The notes under the pieces are model-generated. The model did no database searches. It saw only the letters and a list, made by a program, of their open reading frames with translations, and was not told the DNA's origin. From Verrucomicrobiales bacterium (lineage in GTDB: Bacteria > Verrucomicrobiota > Verrucomicrobiia > Verrucomicrobiales > DEV007), in NCBI GenBank assembly GCA_007123695.1, contig SLGN01000150.1, forward strand, positions 1 through 6,012: DNA of 6,012 bases, written 5' to 3'. Below are positions 1 to 5,892 of the stretch, one piece after another. A program made the position numbers and the translations under genes. Numbering within the stretch: the stretch's first letter is position 1; every line of letters starts with the position of its first letter.

Positions 1-21
1 AAAAACATGCCTGTTCACTTT

Positions 22-52
22 TTTACTGGACTCCGGAACAACTTCCTGTAGT
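22..52 (+). promoter_or_regulatory. Possible recA promoter (weak)
   Basis: TTTACT at 22-27 matches the -35 consensus at four of six positions, and TGTAGT at 47-52 matches the -10 consensus at four of six. The spacer is 19 bp, which is long. Transcription would start near 58-60, giving a leader of about 20 nt. The main support is position: the candidate LexA box at 27-40 lies between the two hexamers, where a repressor of recA would be expected. Either hexamer alone could occur by chance. Confidence 0.3.
27..40. promoter_or_regulatory. Candidate LexA (SOS) box upstream of recA
   Basis: The sequence TGGAC-TCCG-GAACA matches the motif I recall for Verrucomicrobia, TGTTC-N4-GAACA, at 8 of 10 specified positions. 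The right half-site is perfect and the left half differs at two bases. It ends 39 bp before the chosen recA start codon and overlaps the candidate promoter. A second exact half-site, TGTTC at 12-16, is not correctly spaced for a 14-bp box. The site is seen directly. LexA control is inferred from the fact that recA is the most widely conserved SOS gene. Confidence 0.4.
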
Positions 53-79
53 CTCCCGTGAAACAACATTTGTCATCCC

Positions 80-1288
80 ATGGTCGAACTGCTATCTCCT
101 AACGAATCCGAGGAACTTACGAACGGTGCCAGCGCCCCCTCCGCTACGAAGGAGGCGGACTCCGCGCCCACGACTTCCACAGCCAAGCAAACGCCCGCAG
201 CCCGCAAGGCAGCCCCTCGCTCCACTGCATCAAAACCATCCGCACCCGACATGGCCGCACCGAAAAGCAACGAAAAGGAAACCAGCCGCATCGCCGAGGC
301 GAGGGCGAAGAACCTCGATCTCGCGATCTCCCAGATCCAGAAGGACTTTGGCGAATCCGCCATCATGCGGCTCGGCAGCGACAACCGCATCGACGTCGAG
401 GTCATCCCGACCGGGAACCTTCTCATCGACCGCGCCCTCGGCGCCGGAGGTTTTCCCCGGGGGCGGATCGTCGAGGTCTACGGGCCGGAATCGTCCGGCA
501 AAACCACCCTCACCCTCACCGTCGTCGCCCAGGCGCAGCGCCAGGGCGGGCTCGCCGCCTTCGTCGATGTCGAACACGCCCTCGATCCCCAGTATGCCCG
601 CCGCCTCGGGGTCGATCTCGACAATCTCCTGCTCTCGCAGCCCAGCTCGGGCGAGGAGGCCCTGCGCATCGTCGAGACCCTCGTCCGCTCCAATGCGCTC
701 GACGTCATCGTACTCGACTCCGTCGCGGCCCTCGTCACCAAGCAGGAGCTCGACGGCGAAATCGGCGACGCCACCGTGGGGGCTCAGGCCCGGCTCATGA
801 GCGCGGCGCTCCGCAAGCTCACCGCCATCATCTCCAAGGCCCGCACCGTGGTGATCTTCACCAACCAGATCCGCGAGAAGGTCGGGATCATGTTCGGCAA
901 CCCGGAAACGCAGCCCGGCGGGCGTGCCCTCAAGTTCTACAGCTCGGTCCGCTGCGACATCCGCCGCACCGGCAGCATCAAGGCCGCCGACGGCAGCGTC
1001 ACGGGCAACCGCACCAAGCTCAAGGTGGTCAAGAACAAGGTGGCGCCCCCCTACGGCGAGGCCGAGTTCGACATCATGTTCAACGAGGGCATCTCCTCGG
1101 TCGGCTCGCTCCTCGACCTGGCCATCGAGCAGGACATCCTGCAAAAACGCGGCTCGTGGATCAGCTTCAAGGGAACCCAGGTCGCCCAAGGCCGCGATGC
1201 CGCGAAAGAAGCCCTCAAAGCCGACGAAGCCCTCTACGCGGAAATCGAAACCGAGGTCAAGGCCGCCCTCGACCGCGCGGCCCAGTGA
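80..1288 (+). CDS. recA: Recombinase RecA with N-terminal extension
   Basis: This is RecA, the ATP-dependent cytosolic filament protein that pairs single-stranded with homologous duplex DNA and stimulates LexA self-cleavage. In the 402-residue product, Walker A is GPESSGKT at 135-142, the catalytic glutamate lies in [10 protein letters not shown] near residue 165, and Walker B is VIVLDS at 209-214. The DNA-binding loop L2 runs from about [20 protein letters not shown] (261-280) to residue 291, and the interface KNK motif is at 318-320. The C-terminal domain ends at DRAAQ without the acidic tail seen in E. coli RecA. The core begins near residue 78 ([13 protein letters not shown]), so about 65-75 residues rich in Ala, Pro, Ser, Thr and Lys precede it. 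No ribosome binding site separates the ATG at 80 from an alternative ATG at 251, which would give a 345-residue RecA of ordinary length. I kept the upstream start because the frame is open and its composition suits a disordered linker. Family identity is certain; the start is not. Confidence 0.97.
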   Translation: MVELLSPNESEELTNGASAPSATKEADSAPTTSTAKQTPAARKAAPRSTASKPSAPDMAAPKSNEKETSRIAEARAKNLDLAISQIQKDFGESAIMRLGSDNRIDVEVIPTGNLLIDRALGAGGFPRGRIVEVYGPESSGKTTLTLTVVAQAQRQGGLAAFVDVEHALDPQYARRLGVDLDNLLLSQPSSGEEALRIVETLVRSNALDVIVLDSVAALVTKQELDGEIGDATVGAQARLMSAALRKLTAIISKARTVVIFTNQIREKVGIMFGNPETQPGGRALKFYSSVRCDIRRTGSIKAADGSVTGNRTKLKVVKNKVAPPYGEAEFDIMFNEGISSVGSLLDLAIEQDILQKRGSWISFKGTQVAQGRDAAKEALKADEALYAEIETEVKAALDRAAQ

Positions 1289-1296
1289 TTTCGGAT

Positions 1297-1327
1297 CCGC
1301 CGACTCGTTCCCGGCGAGGGTCGGCGG
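1297..1327 (+). repeat. Inverted repeat just after recA
   Basis: CCGCCGAC at 1297-1304 pairs perfectly with GTCGGCGG at 1320-1327, beginning 9 bp after the recA stop codon. Further pairing is possible inside the loop (TCG 1305-1307 with CGA 1315-1317). No T-run follows, so it is not a terminator by itself. It could protect the 3' end of the recA message or assist the strong terminator downstream. Confidence 0.5.
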
Positions 1328-1359
1328 CTTCGATTCCGTTCCGCTTCCTTGCTTCCGGG

Positions 1360-1399
1360 AGCCCCCCGGCGTTCCTGATTCCGCCGGGGGGCTTTTATT
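1360..1399 (+). terminator. Intrinsic terminator of recA
   Basis: A perfect 12-bp GC-rich stem, AGCCCCCCGGCG (1360-1371) with CGCCGGGGGGCT (1382-1393), encloses a 10-nt loop. It is followed immediately by TTTTATT (1393-1399). This is a textbook rho-independent terminator, 71 bp after the recA stop codon. It suggests that recA is transcribed separately from the phospholipase gene downstream. Confidence 0.9.
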
Positions 1400-1416
1400 C
1401 GCGAAGGTTCGCGGTT

Positions 1417-1442
1417 TGGCGTGCCGTTGGAACGGCCCGCCA
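1417..1442. repeat. 26-bp near-perfect dyad in the intergenic region
   Basis: TGGCG (1417-1421) and GCCGTT (1423-1428) are mirrored by AACGGC (1431-1436) and CGCCA (1438-1442). The single mismatch is T1422 against C1437, and the centre is GG. No T-run follows, so this is not a terminator. It could be an operator for the downstream gene or an RNA hairpin; I cannot tell which. Similar short dyads occur by chance in GC-rich DNA, but this one is unusually complete. Confidence 0.45.
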
Positions 1443-1515
1443 GCCAGGGGGCGCGCATCGCGGTTGCCGCTTCCAGCCGCGACACTGCGAGAAGCGATCG
1501 GCTGCTGTCTTGCTT

Positions 1516-1547
1516 CCGGCCCGTCCCTACTCCAGGACGGTTTCCGG
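1516..1547. repeat. Inverted repeat upstream of the patatin gene
   Basis: CCGTCC (1521-1526) pairs exactly with GGACGG (1535-1540) across an 8-nt loop. Outer CCGG at 1516-1519 can pair with CCGG at 1544-1547. Part of the left arm belongs to an 11-bp direct repeat, CTTGCTTCCGG, found at 1348-1358 and again at 1509-1519. The function is unknown. Its position 84 bp before the next start codon would suit a leader hairpin or operator. Confidence 0.35.
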
Positions 1548-1561
1548 GACTGCGCCGCCGC

Positions 1562-1567
1562 TTGACA
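1562..1567 (+). promoter_or_regulatory. Consensus -35 hexamer, possible patatin-gene promoter
   Basis: TTGACA at 1562-1567 is a perfect sigma-70-type -35 element, 64 bp before the start codon of the CNB-patatin gene. The expected -10 position with a 17-bp spacer reads CAGCGT, a poor match, so the promoter call is weak. Some promoter is needed here because the strong recA terminator lies upstream. Confidence 0.25.
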
Positions 1568-1630
1568 GGGCGCCGAGAAAATCGCAGCGTCGCTCCAGTC
1601 GCACGCTATTCCCACCACGGCCCGAGAAAT

Positions 1631-3427
1631 ATGGAAGAACCCTCCGAAGCCCTTCGCGGACTCCTCAGCCGGGCCTTTCTTCGCGAAGGCGAAGACTTGG
1701 GCGACGCGGCCTACGGGGATCTCCTATCCGAGCTGCGCTGGGTCCACCTGCGCGGCAAGGAAGTTCTCTTCGAACAAGGGGCCGAGAGCGAGAGCCTTTT
1801 CGTCATCGCGAGCGGTCGTCTTCGCGCCGTCGGTCCAGGTCCCTCCGGAAAGCATTTCAGCCGCGACCTCGTTGGGGGCGAGATCTTCGGCGAGATGGGG
1901 GTAATCTCCGGAGAAACCCGCAGCATGACGGTCTACGCCGTGCGCGACAGCGACCTCGCCGAGCTGCCCAAGGCTGCCGTGGAAGGTCTCATGTCACGGC
2001 ATCCCCAGCTGATGAAGGGCATCCTCCATACGGTCATCTCCAGGCTGCGCGGTCCGTCCACCGCTCATGCAACGCCGTCGTGCTTTGCCCTCGCCGTAGT
2101 TCCGCTGGGAACCCAGCCAACGCTTGCCGGCTTCGCCGAAAAGCTCGCCGACGCCTTCGCCGCAAGCGGCGCAACCCGTCTCGTGGACCGATCCGGGGCC
2201 GGCGAACGGGATGGAGAGTCCCTCGTCTCATGGCTCAACGCGCTCGAGGAGGAATACAGCTTTCTCGTCTATGCGGCAGACCCAGCCGATGGTGAGTGGA
2301 CGGCACGCTGCGTCCGCCAAGCCGACCATGTGCTGCTCGTCGCCGACCCCCAAGCCGATCCCGAACCCAGCCCCCTCGAGCGGGAGACCGTTTGGCGCGA
2401 CCATGGCCTGACCTCCGCTCTGCGCAGCCTGGTCCTCGTCCACTCCGATCCTGCCAGGCGGCCTTCGGGAACCGCCCGCTGGCTCGATCCGCGCGCCCTT
2501 CACCGCCACTACCACCTCCGGCCCACGCATCCTGGAGAGTTCGCCCGGCTCGCACGCTCCATCTCCGACCGCGGCGTCGGCCTCGTCCTCGGCGGAGGCG
2601 GGGCGAGGGGCTTCGCCCAGGTCGGCGTCATTCGCGCCTTGCGCGAGTGCGGAGTGCCCATCGATTTCGTCGGAGGCACCAGCATGGGGGCCATCGTGGC
2701 CGCCGCCTGCGCGATGGACTGGGACGCCGAGACCATGGCGGACCTCGGACGCGAAGCCTTTGTCGAGTCGAAAGCCTTCAGCGAGTACACCCTGCCACTG
2801 CTTTCCCTCCTGCGAGGCAACCGGCTTGAGCGGGTCACGAGGAAGATTTTTGGCGACACGCAGATCGAGGACCTCTGGATTCCGCAGTTCAGCGTCTCCT
2901 GCAACCTCACCGCGAGCTCGCCCGTGGTGCACCTGCGGGGTCCGGTGTGGAAGGCGGTGCGCGCCAGCGGATCGCTCCCTGGCGTCCTTGCCCCGGTGCT
3001 GGAGGACCGTCAGCTCCTCGTCGATGGAGGAGTCCTCGACAACCTGCCCGGCGACGTGATGCGCTCCTTGTCCGGCGGCCCCCTCGTTGTCGTCGACGTG
3101 ACGCCCGAGCAGGATCTGCGCGCTCCTTGCGATACCGTCCCATCCCCTTGGCAAATGCTGCGCCAGCGCCTTTTTGCCAAGTCCGAGCCCTGCATGCCGG
3201 GCATCGTCGACATCCTCATGCGCTCCACCACTCTGACGAGCGTGCGGCTCGCCACCGAGGTCAAGGAAGACGCCGACCTCTACCTGCACCCGCCCGTCGA
3301 GGCTTTCGGCATGCTCGAATTCGACGCCATCGACCGCATTGCCGCGATCGGCTACGACTACACGCGGGGGCGCATCGACGAATGCGGCGGACCGGATGCC
3401 ATCCTCGCCCGCCTTGGTTGCGGATAG
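1631..3427 (+). CDS. NTE-like patatin phospholipase with cyclic-nucleotide-binding domain
   Basis: The product is 598 residues. A cyclic-nucleotide-binding fold covers about residues 15-140, and its phosphate-binding cassette (82-100) keeps the glycine-glutamate pair G87-E88 and R97-S98, the residues that contact ribose and phosphate in CRP-type domains. A middle region (about 150-310) has Rossmann-like strands but no P-loop. The patatin domain (about 316-490) carries all catalytic elements: oxyanion loop GGGARG at 322-327, nucleophile S351 in GTSMG, and D465 in DGG. The C-terminal region (490-598) resembles the bacterial neuropathy-target-esterase branch. By family the enzyme hydrolyses phospholipids or lysophospholipids with a Ser-Asp dyad. 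I see no signal peptide or membrane helix, so it is probably cytosolic or peripheral at the membrane. The ATG at 1631 is preferred because the protein starts just before the CNB fold; the frame stays open upstream to a GTG at 1421, but that stretch looks non-coding. Whether it binds cAMP, another ligand or none is unknown. Confidence 0.92.
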   Translation: MEEPSEALRGLLSRAFLREGEDLGDAAYGDLLSELRWVHLRGKEVLFEQGAESESLFVIASGRLRAVGPGPSGKHFSRDLVGGEIFGEMGVISGETRSMTVYAVRDSDLAELPKAAVEGLMSRHPQLMKGILHTVISRLRGPSTAHATPSCFALAVVPLGTQPTLAGFAEKLADAFAASGATRLVDRSGAGERDGESLVSWLNALEEEYSFLVYAADPADGEWTARCVRQADHVLLVADPQADPEPSPLERETVWRDHGLTSALRSLVLVHSDPARRPSGTARWLDPRALHRHYHLRPTHPGEFARLARSISDRGVGLVLGGGGARGFAQVGVIRALRECGVPIDFVGGTSMGAIVAAACAMDWDAETMADLGREAFVESKAFSEYTLPLLSLLRGNRLERVTRKIFGDTQIEDLWIPQFSVSCNLTASSPVVHLRGPVWKAVRASGSLPGVLAPVLEDRQLLVDGGVLDNLPGDVMRSLSGGPLVVVDVTPEQDLRAPCDTVPSPWQMLRQRLFAKSEPCMPGIVDILMRSTTLTSVRLATEVKEDADLYLHPPVEAFGMLEFDAIDRIAAIGYDYTRGRIDECGGPDAILARLGCG

Positions 3428-3444
3428 CGGCGCAAAGCAAACCC

Positions 3445-4074
3445 TCACGGGGCTTCGCCGAGCTTGCGGGCGAGGGCTGCGCTCTTCTCGTCGAGCTTCT
3501 CCAACGGCACCACGTAGCCGCGGCGCTCGCGCGTGAGCAACTTCACCGAGTCGCCGTCGAGGCCGGCGAATTTCGCCTCGATCGCCTTGCCCTCGGGGTT
3601 CGTCCATTGGAAATACACCTCGCCGCCCGCGCGGGCGGCGGCGAGCATGGCCTCCTCGGCCCGGTTGCGCTCCGCCTCGGTCAGGTTCTCCGCGTCGAGG
3701 ACGGCCCCATCGGCGATCCACTGCTCGATCTTCGAGATTTCGCTGTTGCGGAGCGCCTTGCCGCGACGGGGCATGAAGTCGTCTTCCTTGTCGTCGAGCT
3801 TGAGCCGGGCGAGAAGTTCGCTGCGGTCGGGCTCGCCGGGCCGCACCAGGCCGACCGGTCCGATCTGCCCTTGGGCGAGAGCTTCGAAATCGTCCAGCGC
3901 GAGCCCGCCCTTGGCCTCCTTCTCGTTGCTGTGGCAGTTCCAGCAGTTGGCCTTGAAGATGGGCAGGATGTCCTGGATGTAGTCTAGCCCACGGACAGAG
4001 GCCGGAGCCGCCGCAAGGGCGAAGGCGGCCCAGAGAATGGCGGAGAGGGACTTGGGCGCTGCGGAAAAAGCCAT
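3445..4074 (-). CDS. Exported planctomycete-type cytochrome c with SHD1-like domain
   Basis: The product is 209 residues. Residues 1-29 form a signal peptide with a hydrophobic core (ILWAAFALAAAPA) and probable cleavage near ASVRG. The mature part opens with DYIQDILPIFKANCWNCHSN, a planctomycete-type cytochrome c start in which CWNCH (44-48) binds heme covalently, with C44 and C47 as thioether cysteines and H48 as proximal ligand. M101 in DDFMPRRGK is the likely distal ligand, followed by the closing helix SEISKIEQWIADGA. The C-terminal part, about 152-204, resembles SHD1 domains of PVC proteins: an aromatic-W-T start, an EAKFAGLDGDSVKL strand pair and VPLEKLDEKSAALARKL. It is predicted to act outside the cytoplasmic membrane. 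Redox partner and substrate are unknown. Most PVC proteins with this cytochrome domain are far larger, so this is a compact form. The start is secure because no other Met precedes the heme motif. No Shine-Dalgarno is visible. Confidence 0.88.
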   Translation of the reverse strand: MAFSAAPKSLSAILWAAFALAAAPASVRGLDYIQDILPIFKANCWNCHSNEKEAKGGLALDDFEALAQGQIGPVGLVRPGEPDRSELLARLKLDDKEDDFMPRRGKALRNSEISKIEQWIADGAVLDAENLTEAERNRAEEAMLAAARAGGEVYFQWTNPEGKAIEAKFAGLDGDSVKLLTRERRGYVVPLEKLDEKSAALARKLGEAP

Positions 4075-4137
4075 GGCAAGAAAAATAGCCCCAGAATCTC
4101 AAGATGCGAACTTCCTAACGTAGCACGGCCTCGGAGC

Positions 4138-4172
4138 AAACAAAATCGGGATCGCAAACTCGTCTCAATCCC
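4138..4172 (-). terminator. Weak intrinsic terminator after the sulfatase gene
   Basis: Read on the minus strand, GGGATTG and CGATCCC form a 7-bp stem with one U-G pair and an 11-nt loop (4148-4172), followed by GATTTTGTTT. It lies about 24 bp past the sulfatase stop codon and upstream of the cytochrome gene. The stem is short and the T-run is interrupted, so termination may be partial. The rest of this 122-bp gap shows only weak promoter matches for the cytochrome gene. Confidence 0.35.
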
Positions 4173-4196
4173 CACGCCTTCATTGTTTCAAGCATC

Positions 4197-5747
4197 CTAC
4201 CGCGCCCCAGTTGACGTCGGCGGCAGCGAATCGACCATCTTCGCCCCGGTCCTGCGAAGTTCCGCGATGGCGGCCTCGCGCAGCCTCTCCAGCCGTTCCC
4301 GATGCGAGGGGTCGGGTGCGAGGTTGTCCAGTTCCTCGGGATCGGTCGCGAGATCGTAGAGCTCTTCGGGTTCGTCGGCCTCAAGCGTGCGGACATACTT
4401 CCAGCCCGGCTCCACGACCATCACATACCAGGGCACGCCCGCCCTGTGACGGTTGCCGGGCGGCGGCGGCACCACATCGCAATCCGCGCCGAACTTGTCG
4501 GCGGTGAAGGGCATCATCGTGGTGTGCGGCCAGTCGGCCGCCGAATCGTGCAGGAGAGGCAAGAGGTCGTGACCATGCATTTCCCACGGCAGCTCCATTC
4601 CGGCAAACCGCAGAAGGGTGGGCGGAATGTCGGCCCCGCCGACGGGAATCCGGCAGACCGCGCCCTCGGGCAGGGTGCCGGGCATCGAGAAAACGAGCGG
4701 CCCGCGGATGTTTGCGTCGTAGGGCGCGAGCTTGGCCCGGAACCCGTGTTGCCCCCACGCATAGCCTTGGTCCGCGGTCAGCACCACGAGGGTGTTGTCA
4801 AGTTGGCCCGTCTCCTCCAGAGCAGCGACGAGAGCGCCCACCCCCTCGTCGAGAGCACGCACCGCCTGGTGGTACTGACGGGACCATTCCGAGAGCGTAC
4901 GGCCCCGGTCGCGTTCGGGGTCGTCCCCGACTTCGCTGCCGATGGCCCGGTCCGAGAGCACCGGCTCGCCCGTGGGGCCCTTTTCCCAAGCCGCCACGGT
5001 CTGCATGTAGGCGGGCTTGCCCGCCCGCGGCGGATAGATGTCGGTCGGGGTGGAGACCGTTACACCGGGGTAGTCCCCGAGATGGCGTTCGGCCGGAGTG
5101 TAGGGCGCGTGGACTCCGCCGTAGCAGAGCCAGAGATACCATGGCTTGCCCTCCTCTCGCGTCTTGCCGCGAATGTAATCGAGAGCCCAGCTGGTATAGT
5201 TGTCGGTGGAGTATCCCGGCGCTACGAAGGGCTCGCCCCCATCGACGGAGACAAGCTGGTCGTAGTAGTAGTTCGGCGCGTTGTCGGGGTGCCTAGGCCG
5301 GTTCCATACGATTTGATGGTCCCAATCGCGCCCATGGCCCGCGTCGTTGCCGGCATGCCACTTCCCGATCTGGGCGGTATGGTAGCCGTGGCGCCGCAGC
5401 AGCGAGGGCCAGAAGACGCAGGTTTCCGGGTCGTAGGTCGCCCCCGGGTAGGGCGGCTCCATCCGCATCGTTTCCACGCCATACTGGTGGAGTCCCGTCA
5501 GCATGGTCGTGCGCGAAGGCATGCACCACGTGCCCACGTAGGCATGCGTGAAACGCACCCCCTTCGCCGCAAGCGCGTCAATGTGCGGAGTTTCCGCCCA
5601 CGGTTCCGAATCTTCGTAGCAGGAGACCGTACGGTAGGACTGGTCGTCGGTGTAGATGAAGAGAATGTTTGGCCGCTCCTCCGCCACCGCAGAAGCGGCG
5701 GCAGCGACAAGGGCGAAGACCGTGAATCGTTGCAAAAATCGCGTCAT
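4197..5747 (-). CDS. Exported type I (formylglycine) sulfatase
   Basis: With the start used here the product is 516 residues. Residues 1-22 form a signal peptide (basic n-region MTRFLQR, hydrophobic core, cleavage after AVA). The mature enzyme begins with RPNILFIYTDDQ, whose D34-D35 bind calcium. C75 in CMPSR is the CxPxR cysteine converted to formylglycine, with R79 beside it. Further expected active-site residues are K129 and H131 (GKWHAG), H213 (GGVHAP), D326-Q327 (TADQG) and K339. The tail contains ELYDLATDPEELDNLA, typical of arylsulfatase A-like enzymes. It would remove sulfate esters, most likely from sulfated polysaccharide or glycan outside the cytoplasm; the sequence does not identify the substrate. 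Maturation needs a formylglycine-generating enzyme, which is not in this window. Alternative starts are ATG at 5765 (six residues longer) and TTG at 5789. I chose 5747 because it gives the most typical signal peptide. No Shine-Dalgarno supports any of them. Confidence 0.93.
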   Translation of the reverse strand: MTRFLQRFTVFALVAAAASAVAEERPNILFIYTDDQSYRTVSCYEDSEPWAETPHIDALAAKGVRFTHAYVGTWCMPSRTTMLTGLHQYGVETMRMEPPYPGATYDPETCVFWPSLLRRHGYHTAQIGKWHAGNDAGHGRDWDHQIVWNRPRHPDNAPNYYYDQLVSVDGGEPFVAPGYSTDNYTSWALDYIRGKTREEGKPWYLWLCYGGVHAPYTPAERHLGDYPGVTVSTPTDIYPPRAGKPAYMQTVAAWEKGPTGEPVLSDRAIGSEVGDDPERDRGRTLSEWSRQYHQAVRALDEGVGALVAALEETGQLDNTLVVLTADQGYAWGQHGFRAKLAPYDANIRGPLVFSMPGTLPEGAVCRIPVGGADIPPTLLRFAGMELPWEMHGHDLLPLLHDSAADWPHTTMMPFTADKFGADCDVVPPPPGNRHRAGVPWYVMVVEPGWKYVRTLEADEPEELYDLATDPEELDNLAPDPSHRERLERLREAAIAELRRTGAKMVDSLPPTSTGAR

Positions 5748-5764
5748 CTGCCGACAAGATGCCA

Positions 5765-5776
5765 TGGTCCGGACCA
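5765..5776. repeat. 12-bp perfect palindrome at an alternative sulfatase start
   Basis: TGGTCCGGACCA is a perfect palindrome lying 18-29 bp upstream of the chosen sulfatase start and touching the alternative ATG at 5765. It could be a small operator half or chance. No matching second copy was noticed nearby. Confidence 0.35.
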
Positions 5777-5873
5777 CGAAAGCCAGCAAATTCGCTTACG
5801 CGGACACGCGACAATCGGATGATCTAGAACGCAGCACCGCCCCCTCTCCAAAGTGGGTCGAGCATCGCAAACC

Positions 5874-5887
5874 CCTCGCCCCCGAGG
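5874..5887 (-). terminator. Possible weak terminator hairpin after the right-edge gene
   Basis: On the minus strand CCTCG and CGAGG make a 5-bp stem with a GGGG loop, beginning 5 bp after the stop codon of the partial gene and followed by GGTTTGC. The T-run is only three bases. It may be a 3'-end hairpin rather than a working terminator. Confidence 0.2.
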
Positions 5888-5892
5888 CCCGT

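Noticed and set aside
12..40. Inverted repeat TGTTC (12-16) and GAACA (36-40) as a LexA site
   Set aside because: The half-sites are exact but 19 bp apart, far from the 4-bp spacing of the motif; the 27-40 site is the better candidate.
35..46. GGAA-N4-TTCC dyad as a regulatory site
   Set aside because: It overlaps the candidate LexA box, has only four-base arms, and such short dyads are expected by chance.
230..1618. Minus-strand open frame of about 462 codons opposite recA
   Set aside because: It is a shadow of recA in GC-rich DNA; the predicted protein is a Gly/Asp/Glu/Ala-rich string without motifs and runs through the recA terminator.
1421..1630. Upstream extension of the patatin protein to a GTG start at 1421
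   Set aside because: The extra 70 residues are Arg/Pro/Ser-rich with no domain, overlap strong dyads, and the ATG at 1631 fits the start of the CNB fold.
1156..2295. Plus-strand open frame of about 379 codons across the end of recA and the start of the patatin gene
   Set aside because: It is very Arg/Pro-rich, crosses the strong recA terminator, and overlaps two real genes in other frames.
2228..4102. Minus-strand open frame of about 624 codons spanning the patatin and cytochrome genes
   Set aside because: It overlaps two well-supported genes in other frames, has biased low-complexity content, and shows no family motif.
4302..5822. Long plus-strand open frame of about 506 codons antisense to the sulfatase
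   Set aside because: It is the mirror of a GC-rich coding gene, has no recognisable domain, and the sulfatase on the other strand has complete catalytic motifs.
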